Assembly (NCBI GenBank): GCA_965220425.1
Contig: OZ244830.1
Span: 3,410,001 to 3,474,000 of the forward strand
DNA: 64,000 nucleotides
Direction: 5' to 3'
DNA from: Azophilus sp965220425
GTDB lineage: Bacteria > Pseudomonadota > Gammaproteobacteria > Pseudomonadales > Azotimanducaceae
Part shown: one piece after another, positions 52,290-61,130 of the stretch
Numbering within the stretch: position 1 is the stretch's first letter
Layout: every line of letters starts with the position of its first letter
The notes under the pieces: generated by a model
What the model was told of the DNA's origin: nothing
The model's database searches: none
What the model saw: only the letters and a program-made list of their open reading frames with translations
Program-made: the position numbers and the translations under genes

Positions 52290-53522
52290 TTACCCCCGCT
52301 TTTCCAGTTCGCCCAGCACCTCGCCGTTGTGTTCCCCAAGGCGCGGCGCGCGGCGGCTTATGCGCCAGGGGCTCGCCGTGAACCGGTAGGGGGCGCCGGG
52401 ATAGACGAACGTCCGGTCGAGATCGTCGTGGTGCACCGGCACCTGGAAACCGCGGGCCTTGAAATGCTCGTCTTCGAAGGCTTCCTCGGGGGAATGGATG
52501 ACTCCCACCGTGAGGCCCGCGCGCTGCTCACCCAGGAAGAACTCCTTGGCGGGGATGCGTTGCGCAATCAGCCGTAGCGCCTCGCGGCCCGCGCCGAACA
52601 CGGCGTCTATGGTGTCGTCGCTGCCGAGTTTCGACAGGTCGAAGGGTCCCTCCCAGTTGGCGCCCATCTCCAGGAACACGGCCTCGGGCAACTCGTCTTC
52701 CAGGCCGAGTTTGCGCAGCCAGTTCAGGAGCCTCGCAAACTCGACGGGAAAGCGCGGCGGTACGCCCGTGTTGACGTAACGGCCATCGGCGCAACGCTGC
52801 TGGGAATTCGCCGTGGGCTGCACCGCCGCGTGCCGCCCCGTCTGGCGCTGCACCGTTTCCCGTGCCACGAGCCAGGTATAGGTGGCGGCTTCCGTGGTCA
52901 CGTTGGATGCCGCGTTCATGCTCAAGTCGATGAACTGGCCTTCGCCCCCGGTCGCCCTGTGCAGCACCGCGGTCAACGCCGACAGCACCGCGAAGTGCGC
53001 GGCGGTCTGGTAGCCCTGGCCCGGGCTGCGGATCGGCGGCAGCGAACGATCGTCGTAGCCGCAGCTCCAGGGCGGGCCGGCGGCGGCCATGACGGTCAGG
53101 TCCGTAAAGGGGAGATCGCTTTTCGGATCGTTCCTGCCGTATGGCGTTACGGCGATGTGGATGAGGCCGGGGCAGTCGGGGGCGAGGTCCTCGTAATCCA
53201 GTGCAAGTTCCGCCAGGCGGGTGCGCGGCTCGGCTTCCAGGAGAATGTCCGCCGTACCGAGAAGGCGGCGGAACCGCCGACCATCCCGGGGATCGTCGAG
53301 GTCCAGCACGATGCCGCGCTTGCTTGTATGGAAATGCCACCAGTACAGGCTTCGATCCTCCCCCGGTTCATCGTCGAGAAAGGGGGGGTGGTTGCGGCTC
53401 GGATCGCCACCGGGGGGTTCGACCAGGATCACGTCGGCGCCCATGTCGGCCAGCAGCTTGCCCGCATAGGCGATCGGCTCGCGCGCGAGTTCGACAACCC
53501 GCAGGCCCTCCAGCGCGCTCAA
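52290..53522 (-). CDS. CaiB/BaiF family CoA-transferase (second of pair)
   Basis: 410 residues of class III CoA-transferases. ALEGLRVVELAREPIAYAGKLLADMGADVILVEPPGGD opens the Rossmann core; the conserved region with the catalytic Asp is TGGEGQFIDLSMNAA; RSPGQGYQTAAHFAVLSALTAVLHR leads into it. TTG start at 53522 (TTGAGC) overlaps the TGA of the upstream gene and has GGAGGGAG before it. Reading the two genes as one 821-residue fusion would require ignoring this stop/start overlap. Unknown CoA acceptor. Confidence 0.85.
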   Translation of the reverse strand: MSALEGLRVVELAREPIAYAGKLLADMGADVILVEPPGGDPSRNHPPFLDDEPGEDRSLYWWHFHTSKRGIVLDLDDPRDGRRFRRLLGTADILLEAEPRTRLAELALDYEDLAPDCPGLIHIAVTPYGRNDPKSDLPFTDLTVMAAAGPPWSCGYDDRSLPPIRSPGQGYQTAAHFAVLSALTAVLHRATGGEGQFIDLSMNAASNVTTEAATYTWLVARETVQRQTGRHAAVQPTANSQQRCADGRYVNTGVPPRFPVEFARLLNWLRKLGLEDELPEAVFLEMGANWEGPFDLSKLGSDDTIDAVFGAGREALRLIAQRIPAKEFFLGEQRAGLTVGVIHSPEEAFEDEHFKARGFQVPVHHDDLDRTFVYPGAPYRFTASPWRISRRAPRLGEHNGEVLGELEKRG

Positions 53523-54755
53523 ATCACTCCCTCCGCCCGCAGTTGCCGCACCTCGTCCTCCGTCATCCCGAGGAGACCGGTCAGTACCTCGCAGTTGTGC
53601 TCGCCGAGGCAGGGCGCACCCCGTTCCAGGTGCCAGTCCGTACCCGAAAAGTGCGCCGGCTGACCGTCGACCCGCACATCCCCCATCTTCGAGTGGCGTA
53701 CTTCCGGCCAGAGGCCGAACTGCCCGGTGCTCGCATCGAGATCGATACGCTCCTCGGGTTTTCAGCACGGGCGCCGCCGGCACGCCGGCCGCCCGCAGCA
53801 GTTCTTCCACCTCGAATTTGCCACGCGGAGCTGTCCAGGCGCTGACGCGCTCGTCCAGCAGATCCTGGGCCACAAGTCTCGAGTCCAGATCGCCGAAGAC
53901 CGCATCCGCACACCAGTGCGCACCGATAACCGCCGCCAGCGCTTCCCAGTCGTCCTCGTGGCGGCAGGCGATGGCCACCCATTCGTCATCGCCCCGGCAG
54001 GGATAGATGCCGTGCGGGGCCATCGGCGGCCACCGGTTGCGGTTGCTGTGGGGCTGCCCCTCGCGCCGCGCGGGCCGGCCGTTGACGGTCCAGTCGAGCA
54101 GTGCCGGACCGTGCAGGGCAAGCGCCGACTCGGTGCAGGCGAGATCGATCCACTGGCCCTCGCCGGTGCGTTGCCGGTGAATCAATCCCATCAGGATGGC
54201 GATGGCCATGTAATAGGCCCCCGTATGGTCCATGAACGAATAGCCCCAGCCGGCCGGTTCCCGATCCGGCAGCCCGGAGGTGAAGGTCAACCCCGAAACC
54301 GCCTGTACCACCGGACCCCAGGTCTTGAAGTCGCTGCACGGGCCCACATGACCGAACCCGCTATTCGATACGTAGACGATATCGGGCTTGATCGCCTTCA
54401 GTCGCTCGTACCCGAAACCCCATTTCTCGAGCACGCCCTTGGCGAAGTTCTCGCTCACCACGTCCGAGCGCCTGACCAGCTCGGTGAGGATCTCCTTACC
54501 CCGGTCGGTCCGCAGGTTCAGCGTGATGCCGTACTTGTTGGTGTTGTGATTGTTGAACGCACCGCCGAAGTCGACGCCGCGGCGCTCGTCGATGTAGGGC
54601 CCGGTACCGCGCAGAATGTCCCAGCGACCTTCGCGGACCGGGTCTTCAATGCGGATTACCTCGGCGCCGAACGATGCCAGCCACCGGGTGGCGCCCGCGC
54701 CGGCCGACTGGCCGGTGAAATCGCAGATGCGGAAACTGGAAAGCGCTTTGGGCAC
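53519..54755 (-). CDS. CaiB/BaiF family CoA-transferase, frameshifted near the end
   Basis: GTG start. Up to about residue 333 it is a normal class III CoA-transferase (SFRICDFTGQSAGAGATRWLASFGAEVIRIEDPVREG; catalytic Asp in TGEGQWIDLACTESALALHG). At an AAAA run (TTTT at 53759-53762 on the plus strand) one extra base moves the frame. The original continues as PEERIDLDASTGQFGLWPEVRHSK, ...LGEHNCEVLTGLLGMTEDE... to TGA at 53519-53521. The loss affects only the last fifth. It could be a true mutation or a homopolymer error. Confidence 0.78.
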
Positions 54756-55031
54756 GTCAGTTCATGGTTGGAAACGACCGCTGCGATACTTCAGGTTCGG
54801 ATCAGTGGAGCAATCGGCCAGGAATCCGAACATGGCCGTTCCATCGCGACCGTCGTAGAAGCCGATCATCGTCCGATCGGGCGCGCCGCACGTCCGGTAC
54901 GGTCGAGGTGGTGAAGGTGCGCGGGCTAAAGTCAAACCCCAGGGACGAATCCGCCGACGAAATCATGACGGGATTTCGGCTAACAGGAGACCGGCGATTC
55001 TAACATTTCCGCGATCGGACGATCCGTCGAC
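54756..55031. other. Gene-free stretch between CaiB pair and vapC
   Basis: About 275 bp between the divergent GTG of the CaiB gene and the vapC stop. No domain-like frame, RNA gene or strong hairpin was seen. It should contain the promoter for the CaiB pair. Confidence 0.5.
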
Positions 55032-55430
55032 CTAATCAGTTGCGGCCAGTCGCTCGAGTCGACCGGTCCAGCCGAGCATTCGTTCGTCCGCAGTCACCAG
55101 CCGGTGTCCTTCGAGCGCGGTCGCAACGATGAGGCGGTCGGCCGGGTCGGCGTGAAAGCCCGCAAGGCCGGCCGCCCGGGTGCCGATCGGGCCGTCGATC
55201 GGGATTTCGATCATGCCCTCCTGCAATTGTGCGCGGCGCCAGGACTCGATCTCGCCGTGCAGGCGGATTCTTCCCCTTTGCTGAAGCATCGCGATCTCCC
55301 AGAACGAAATCGACGATACGCAAACCTCGCCGGCGCACCACGCCCGGTCGATCGCACGCCGGGCCCGGGCGCCCAACCGGCGCTCACCGACCCTCAGCCA
55401 CAACAGAACGTGAGTGTCGAGAAGCATCAT
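55032..55430 (-). CDS. vapC: VapC-type PIN-domain toxin
   Basis: 132 residues. PIN nuclease: MMLLDTHVLLWLRVGERRLG (first Asp), SSISFWEIAMLQQRGRIRL (Glu), FHADPADRLIVATALEGHRLVTADERML (the two Asp/acidic residues). All catalytic positions are present. This is the PilT N-terminal type with W-E-I-A. Its ATGATG start overlaps the end of the antitoxin frame. The antitoxin gene next to it is frameshifted, so an intact toxin remains without a clear partner. Confidence 0.88.
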   Translation of the reverse strand: MMLLDTHVLLWLRVGERRLGARARRAIDRAWCAGEVCVSSISFWEIAMLQQRGRIRLHGEIESWRRAQLQEGMIEIPIDGPIGTRAAGLAGFHADPADRLIVATALEGHRLVTADERMLGWTGRLERLAATD

Positions 55431-55432
55431 TG

Positions 55433-55672
55433 GCCGGCTTCCCACTCGACATCGAGAGGCTCGACGATGTCCCCGAGTATTTCGACCTTTTCCCGGTCGA
55501 TGCCGAACAGGCTGTCCGGCCTCCGATGATAGGGCACCAGCCGGGCGGCCGTTCTTGGAGATGACGAGTTCCTGGCCGGTTTGTGCAACTGCGTCCATGA
55601 GTTTCAGGCACTTCGCTTTGAATTCAGAAGCCTTGATTGTATGAACGCCAACTGGCTTGTCTGTATGCATTG
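55433..55672 (-). pseudogene. Phd-type antitoxin with frameshift
   Basis: From ATG 55672 the frame reads MHTDKPVGVHTIKASEFKAK, then AVAQTGQELVISKNGRPA, as in Phd antitoxins. The rest (RLVPYHRRPDSLFGIDREKV, then VEPLDVEWEAGQ) is in another frame and ends in a TGA overlapping the vapC start. One base change in the GGCCGCCCGG stretch near 55545 explains it. A direct repeat TATGGTCA (55715, 55727) lies before the start and may be the old operator. Confidence 0.75.
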
Positions 55673-55714
55673 TCTTGAATCTCGCCGGTAATTTTCGCAA
55701 GACAGCAATAATAT

Positions 55715-55734
55715 TATGGTCATGACTATGGTCA
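55715..55734 (-). promoter_or_regulatory. Direct repeat in the vapBC promoter region
   Basis: TATGGTCA at 55715-55722 and 55727-55734, 12 bp apart, within an AT-rich promoter-like patch just before the antitoxin start. A typical place for autoregulation by a Phd/VapC complex. Confidence 0.45.
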
Positions 55735-55791
55735 AATTTTAGACATCTGCCCCTGCGAGCATCCGGATCATAGACCGGGCGGCGGCCTGGG

Positions 55792-57507
55792 CTAAATGCC
55801 TTCCAAGGGCAGCGCGCCTTCCGGAATGCCCTCTTCCGCCTTGGCCTTCGCCACCATCCCCCGGATGTCGCCGAGCAGTTCCTTCGCGTCGTAGACGATA
55901 CCGTCCTTGATGGTGTACTCGACGCCACCCACGCGCTTGAGCTTGTCGTCGGCGTCCAGGCGCAGGGCGCCGGTGCCGTAGAGCACCTTGAAGTTGTCCA
56001 GCGGGTTCTCGCCGACGATCACAAGGTCCGCCCTCTTGCCCAACTCGATGCTGCCGGTTTCCCCATCGATGCCGAGCGCCTCGGCGCCGTGCAGCGTCGC
56101 CGCGCGCAGTACCTCCAGCGGATTGAAACCCGCTTCCTGCAGCAACTCCAGTTCGCGCACGAAGCAGAAGCCGTACAGGCACCAGACGTAGCCGGCATCG
56201 CTGCCGGCGGTGACCCGCCCGCCCCGGTTCTTGAACTCGTTGACGAAGGCCATGCCGAGGCGGTAGTCCTCGGCGCCGGCGGCTTCGTCCTCGCTCGTCC
56301 AGTCGAAGAAGAAGGAGCCGTGGCTCTTGCGGCTGATGGTGTAGAACCGCCACTGCCAGGGCATGGTGTAGGTGTCGTGCCACTCGCGCCGCGCCGCCGC
56401 CATGACATCGCGGGTGGCTTCCTTCACCGCGAATGTCGGAGAGATGGTGAAATCCCGCTCCAACAGGGTGTCCATCACCCCGTTCCAGCGGTCCGACCCG
56501 GGTGGTGCGGCCTGGGACAGTATGCGCGCCGCACCCTGGAACCGGTGCTCCTCGTTCTCGTAGTTGTGGTAGCTGGGATAGTTCTGGATGCGCTGGTTCT
56601 CGAACAGCGCTTCCGGCAGCCCGTACCACCAGTGCTCCATGGAATCGAGGCCCCAGCCCGAGGTGTCGAGCACGTTGGCCCTGGGGCTCGCGATCTGCGC
56701 GTGATGCATGGTGGTCTTGATGCCCTGCGCCTGCGCCTCGCCCATGGCCGCTTCCAGCAGGGCCGGTGAGCCGTGGTGGAACTTGATGCCCCGCGCGCCG
56801 GCCTTGGTGATCGCCTGCACCCAGCGGCGCGCATCGTCCGCGGTGAGCAGGCTGGAGGTGGGCAATTCCGGGGCAAAGAAGGCATAGGGATGAATGTCGG
56901 GGCCGTCGATGTCCCCCGCTTCGATCCCCCTGGACTGCTCCACCACCCAGGTTAGCCCGCCGCGATGGGAGCCAACCGCCCGCACCGTGGTGAGGCCGTG
57001 GGCGAGCCACAGCTTGTAGATGTAGTCCATGCTGAAGTCCACCACCTGGTAGGGGCCGGTATGGGCGTGCGAATTGATGAAACCCGGCAGGACATACATG
57101 CCGGTCGCATCGATCTCGCGGTCGCCGGACGAGGGCCGGGCGGCCTCGACGAGGTTCGTCCCCGAGATGGCGGCGATGCGGTCGCCCTCGACCACGATAT
57201 CGACCGGGCCGCGCGCGGGAGCGCCCGTGCCGGCCACGTAATACACGCCCCGTATCACGAGCCTGGAATAGGGCCCGTCGCCCCGGTCCGGCGAGTCGCC
57301 CCGGGCGGGATAGACCGGTTCGTCTTCCATGAAGAAGTAGGCGTTGACCAATTCGTCGCCGGGCCTGGTGCGTGCCTTGGCAGCGGCCATGCGCGCCTCG
57401 ACATCGGCCCGTACTTCTTCGAGGCTCGGCTCGGATTGCGCCATGGCTGTAGTGGACAGGCCAATCGCGGCGGCCAACGCTATCGTGATCGAGGTAGTGG
57501 TTTTCAT
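55792..57507 (-). CDS. Secreted long-type amidohydrolase
   Basis: 571 residues with a signal peptide (MKTTTSITIALAAAIGLSTTAMAQ). Metal site: HxH in FINSHAHTGPYQ, Lys in ARGIKFHHGS, His in TMHHAQIAS, SMEHWWYG, Asp in GGRVTAGSDAGYVW. The C-terminus has GSIELGKRADLVIVGENPLDN. It is about 100 residues longer than the amidohydrolases at 27326-41160 and belongs to a different branch. A mature N-terminal helix (EEVRADVEARMAAAKART) is unusual. A partial copy lies at 48905. An inverted repeat sits upstream at 57638. Confidence 0.9.
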   Translation of the reverse strand: MKTTTSITIALAAAIGLSTTAMAQSEPSLEEVRADVEARMAAAKARTRPGDELVNAYFFMEDEPVYPARGDSPDRGDGPYSRLVIRGVYYVAGTGAPARGPVDIVVEGDRIAAISGTNLVEAARPSSGDREIDATGMYVLPGFINSHAHTGPYQVVDFSMDYIYKLWLAHGLTTVRAVGSHRGGLTWVVEQSRGIEAGDIDGPDIHPYAFFAPELPTSSLLTADDARRWVQAITKAGARGIKFHHGSPALLEAAMGEAQAQGIKTTMHHAQIASPRANVLDTSGWGLDSMEHWWYGLPEALFENQRIQNYPSYHNYENEEHRFQGAARILSQAAPPGSDRWNGVMDTLLERDFTISPTFAVKEATRDVMAAARREWHDTYTMPWQWRFYTISRKSHGSFFFDWTSEDEAAGAEDYRLGMAFVNEFKNRGGRVTAGSDAGYVWCLYGFCFVRELELLQEAGFNPLEVLRAATLHGAEALGIDGETGSIELGKRADLVIVGENPLDNFKVLYGTGALRLDADDKLKRVGGVEYTIKDGIVYDAKELLGDIRGMVAKAKAEEGIPEGALPLEGI

Positions 57508-57788
57508 CGTTTCATTTCCTGCTGGTAGTTTCCCGGCTGCGTCTCCGGGATGTGGTTTCCAGTGATCTGTTTTCACGGACATCGTTGGTAAGGATTCATG
57601 AACTCCCTTAATTTCAGGCTTACCGACTAGGACGCATTTCAGACAGAATGCCTCATGTCTGAAGGTGCAAGTGCAAACACGACCGGCCGTCCCGGCGAAG
57701 GAAGCACGGGCCGGGTTTTCTCCCTGAATTGCAGGCCCACCCGCTCATGCCAGCCTCGACAGATTCGACGCCCGCGGCCGTCGTCCGT
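57508..57788. other. Gene-free stretch upstream of long amidohydrolase
   Basis: About 280 bp. It contains the inverted repeat at 57638-57663 and a GC-rich weak hairpin (57683-57714) followed by TTTT on the plus strand. No plus-strand gene ends near it, so I do not call a terminator. Confidence 0.5.
57638..57663 (-). promoter_or_regulatory. Inverted repeat upstream of amidohydrolase
   Basis: Perfect 8-bp arms TTCAGACA (57638-57645) and TGTCTGAA (57656-57663) with a 10-bp spacer, so the half-sites are centred 18 bp apart. It lies about 130 bp before the start codon of the amidohydrolase on the minus strand. The size and spacing fit a dimeric repressor or activator site. Confidence 0.5.
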
Positions 57789-58091
57789 TCAAACCCAGAC
57801 GTCACGGAATACACGCAGGAAGTTCGCCCCCAGGATGCCGCGTATCTGCCGGTCCGTATAACCGTGACGCACCATTTCCTCGGTGAGCGGTGCGATGACC
57901 GACGGGCCGGCGATGGCCAGGCGATTGACCGGCGGATACTGTTCCGCGCCGTAGAGTTCCGTGTACTGGGGGACCACGTTGTCCACCGGCAGGGGCGCAT
58001 CCATCCCGGGCACATGGTCGAGGCCGAGCCCCACGTGCCCGTCGCCGACGAGTTGTCTACGGTTCTCGAATTCTCCTGTTCCAGTGTCCTC
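57789..58091 (-). pseudogene. M19 membrane dipeptidase, C-terminal fragment
   Basis: The frame reads FENRRQLVGDGHVGLGLDHV, then VIAPLTEEMVRHGYTDRQIR and GILGANFLRVFRDVW, the typical end of renal-dipeptidase-like M19 enzymes (VGIGSDFDG...GN(F/W)LRVF). Only the last about 95 codons remain. Upstream lies a different small ORF. Confidence 0.7.
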
Positions 58092-58328
58092 TCAGTAGAG
58101 CGGCGCCTCCAGCTTCGCGGCCTCGTTGGCATATACCCACTTGTCGTAGTCGTATCCCTCTGCCCGGAAGCGCATCGGCGGCAACTGGGTCATGGCATAA
58201 TGGGCACCTTCCACCCGGACCTGGTTCGGTTGCGCCCAGACCGCGCAGCACAGCAGCAATCCGGCAACGGCGATCAGTGCGCAGTTTGGTCCAAACCTCA
58301 TCGCTTCGTGTGGATCGATGTGTCTCAT
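58092..58328 (-). CDS. Small secreted protein or 5' fragment
   Basis: 78 residues. A signal-like stretch (NCALIAVAGLLLCCAVWAQ) follows a short N-tail. The mature part is VRVEGAHYAMTQLPPMRFRAEGYDYDKWVYANEAAKLEAPLY and resembles no family I know. It lies among gene fragments, so it may be the 5' end of a larger lost gene, although the ORF itself is intact. Confidence 0.4.
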   Translation of the reverse strand: MRHIDPHEAMRFGPNCALIAVAGLLLCCAVWAQPNQVRVEGAHYAMTQLPPMRFRAEGYDYDKWVYANEAAKLEAPLY

Positions 58329-58351
58329 GTCGGTCTCCCCGTTTCGTCGCG

Positions 58352-58543
58352 TCATTCTGCTACGGCTGCGTTGCCTGTCATTTGAGCGTTGACGTAGTGG
58401 GCCGCGGCGAGATCCTGTGCCGTGTTGCCCAGGCTCTTGTAGACCGTGATCTCGCTTTCAGGCATGTCCAGCGTTCGAATGACGGTCTCACTGTCGAGGA
58501 CGAGCACGCTCACCGATTGCTCCGCCAGGCCACATACCCGCAA
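58352..58543 (-). pseudogene. Ornithine cyclodeaminase-like C-terminal fragment
   Basis: SEITVYKSLGNTAQDLAAAH matches the last motif of ornithine cyclodeaminase/mu-crystallin proteins (ITVFKSxGxAxQDLAAA). About 40 recognisable codons of a roughly 320-residue protein. The NAD-binding part is gone. Confidence 0.7.
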
Positions 58544-58694
58544 CCGTCCCTTCCGGCGACGGCAGCTGCGCGTAACATGGGTTGTTCTATTGAGGGAAGC
58601 CTGTTCCCATCCGTCCTCAGGATACTACACGGCGTTTATGGCGCCGAAGCGTCGGGATGGATCGGTCGCTTCGACGCACGAATGAGGTGGATTG

Positions 58695-60605
58695 ATGCGG
58701 AACCGCAAATTGAGCACCTTTGATGCACGCCTCGGGATCGGCGAGCCGATCACGCGCCGGGATTTCATAGGCTCGACGCTGGCGGGCACAGGAGCGGTGC
58801 TGCTGTCCGGCTGCGCACCCGCTCAACTCATGCCGCAACCGCCGGAATCTGCCGCATGGCACCCCTGGGACGGGTACGGCGGTGTCGGCGACTACGCCAC
58901 CAGCAACGGCAACACGCAGGCGGTGATGGATGCCGCCCACGTGCTGCGCGACGGCACGAAGGAACGCGCCCTCGCCTCCGCATCGTCAACGGGAGAGGTG
59001 TTCGATGTCGTCGTGGTGGGAGGGGGCTTCGCAGGCCTCGGCGCCGCCTTCCAGTTTCATGCCACCAGCGAGAACCGCACCTGCCTGATTCTCGACAACC
59101 ACCCGGTATTCGGCGGCGAGGCCAAGGAAAACGAGTTCTCCGTCGGCGGTTACCGCCTGTTCGGGCCCCAGGGCTCCAACGGCTTCATGCCGCCGGTGGG
59201 CCGCACCACTCTTTCCGACGATGTCTGGCGCGCGGTCGGCATGCCGATCGAATACGAGTTCGCCGATGCCGACGAGAGCTTCGGCCTGCGCCTCGCACAC
59301 GACAGCTACGATGCGATGTTCTGGGGCGAACCGCATCTCGATGTGGGCCACTTCTTCGGCGACGCGAACGGCGGCCGGTGGGTGAAGAACATCTGGGAAG
59401 ACAACTTGGCGCGCACGCCCTGGCCCGAACCCCTGCGCCGGGACCTGCTGCGCGCCTTCACGGGCAAGGAAACGGCACACGCCATGGAAGGCCTCGGGCC
59501 CTGGCTCGATTCCATGTCGTACCGGGACTACCTGATCCGCGAACTCAAGCTGCACTCCGGCGTCGCCGAACAGATCGACCCGGTATTGGCCATCGCGAAC
59601 TACGGCTTCGGTTGCGACGTGATCTCGGCCTATGCGGCCTACCTGCTGCAGTTGCCCGGCATGAAGGGTTACTTCGTGGCCGACACCTTCGACTTCTCGC
59701 AGATCAAGATCATGAGCTTTCCGGGCGGCAATACCACCTATGCCCGCTACATCGCCAGGCACCTGATTCCGGATGCCATCCCCGGTGAGGGGCTGGAGGA
59801 TATCGCCCATGGCCGGATCGATTTTGCCGCGCTCGACCGGAAGAGCGCTCCTACGCGCATGCGGCTTGGCGCAACGGCCATCGACGTTCGGCACGACGGC
59901 GGCGAGGTCCGGGTCACCTATTTGCGAAACGGGCGCATCGAACAGGTGCGGGCGCGCACCGCGGTGATCTCCGCGAGCGGCCAGATGGCGCGCAGGATTG
60001 TCGCCGACATGCCCGACCCGATTAGCGAGAACTACGCCCGGTTCCACCACGGCGCCGTGCTCGTGGCCAATGTGGCACTCAACAACTGGCGCTTCCTGCA
60101 CCGTCTCGGCATCGGTGCCGGGCGCTGGTACGACGGCTTCGGCTTCATCGGCAGCATCCGCGCACCGATGAAGGTGGGCGGGCAGACCGCTCCCCACCAT
60201 CCGGACCTGCCGACGGTAATGACCTTCTACGTGCCCTTCTACACGCCGGGGCTGGATATCGACACCCAGGGCCGCATCGGCCGCGGGCAGTTGCTCGGCA
60301 AGTCGTATCTCGACTACGAGCGCGAAATCCGCGCCCACATGAACGACCTCTTCGGCGGCGCCGGCTTCGATGCCCGGCGCGACATCGCAGGCATCGTCCT
60401 CAACCGCTGGGGACACGCCTACATCGCGCCGCAACCGGGCTTCTATTTCGGCGGCGAGAACGACGAGGGGCTGACCGCGCCCATGAAGCAGGGGTACGGC
60501 CGCATCTTCTACGGCCATTCCGAACTCGGCTGGCGGATGAACTACCGCAACGCCATCGCCGAAGGCGGCCGGGCCGGGGAACAGGCTGCCAAAGCGCTCG
60601 TTTGA
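58695..60605 (+). CDS. Tat-exported FAD oxidoreductase (spermidine dehydrogenase-like)
   Basis: 636 residues. A twin-arginine motif TRRDFIGSTLAGTGAVLLSGC ends in a lipobox, so it could be a Tat-exported lipoprotein. The FAD-binding motif VFDVVVVGGGFAGLGAAFQF is followed by CLILDNHPVFGGEAKENEFSVGGYRLFGPQG, close to the block seen in spermidine dehydrogenase SpdH. The C-terminus contains NRWGHAYIAPQPGFYFGG and a final GWRMNYRNAIAEGGRAGEQA. ATG 58695 with GAGGTGG upstream. No electron-acceptor gene (cytochrome) is adjacent. Confidence 0.87.
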   Translation: MRNRKLSTFDARLGIGEPITRRDFIGSTLAGTGAVLLSGCAPAQLMPQPPESAAWHPWDGYGGVGDYATSNGNTQAVMDAAHVLRDGTKERALASASSTGEVFDVVVVGGGFAGLGAAFQFHATSENRTCLILDNHPVFGGEAKENEFSVGGYRLFGPQGSNGFMPPVGRTTLSDDVWRAVGMPIEYEFADADESFGLRLAHDSYDAMFWGEPHLDVGHFFGDANGGRWVKNIWEDNLARTPWPEPLRRDLLRAFTGKETAHAMEGLGPWLDSMSYRDYLIRELKLHSGVAEQIDPVLAIANYGFGCDVISAYAAYLLQLPGMKGYFVADTFDFSQIKIMSFPGGNTTYARYIARHLIPDAIPGEGLEDIAHGRIDFAALDRKSAPTRMRLGATAIDVRHDGGEVRVTYLRNGRIEQVRARTAVISASGQMARRIVADMPDPISENYARFHHGAVLVANVALNNWRFLHRLGIGAGRWYDGFGFIGSIRAPMKVGGQTAPHHPDLPTVMTFYVPFYTPGLDIDTQGRIGRGQLLGKSYLDYEREIRAHMNDLFGGAGFDARRDIAGIVLNRWGHAYIAPQPGFYFGGENDEGLTAPMKQGYGRIFYGHSELGWRMNYRNAIAEGGRAGEQAAKALV

Positions 60606-60617
60606 GGTACCGCCAGC

Positions 60618-61115
60618 CCGATTCGCTTCGCCCATTGGAACCCGAGCGACTGGTTATCGCTAATAACCCTCGCGGAAATCGACCGATTCGCCCGGCATCC
60701 CACGACCCTCGATGAACACTTGTTTGCCGGCGGGTACCCATGCATCTTCGACCGCGAGCATGATCCTTCGGATTGGCTCAGCTCATAGGTCGCTACTTAC
60801 ATCGAAAGGGACGTGCGTGCTATCGGAAACATCGGCAATCCGGGAACATTCCAGAGATTCCTGGAACTCAGCGCCGGACGCACTGCTCAGTTACTCAACT
60901 ATTCCGCGCTGGCCAACGATTGCGGCATTTCCCAGCCGACGGCGAAGTCCTGGCTCAACATCCTCGAAGCAAGCTTTGTGGCATTCCGACTACCGGCTTT
61001 CCATGCAAACCTGAGAAAGCGGCTCGTAAAGATGCCGAAACTTTACTTCTACGACACGGGCCTCGCCTGCTGGCTACTGGGAATTCGAACCGCGGAACAG
61101 CTCCGCTCCCACCCG
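60618..61115 (+). pseudogene. DUF4143 ATPase, C-terminal remnant with in-frame TAG
   Basis: The frame reads HWNPSDWLSLITLAEIDRFA, then TTLDEHLFAGGYPCIFDREH, is broken by TAG at 60786-60788, and resumes VATYIERDVRAIGNIG, YSALANDCGISQPTAKSWLN, LPKLYFYDTGLACWLLGI-like. This is the end of the AAA ATPase family with a DUF4143 domain. The N-terminal P-loop part is missing. Homology stops near 61115, where the neighbouring hydrolase gene ends. Confidence 0.75.
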
Positions 61116-61130
61116 CTTCGGCGCTTCAGA

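Noticed and set aside
52290..54755. One 821-residue fused double CaiB protein
   Set aside because: The middle about 80 residues are out of register. Correcting one base gives two normal genes with a TGA/TTG overlap.
57683..57719. Rho-independent terminator
   Set aside because: The stem has a bulge and long loop, and no plus-strand gene ends just before it.
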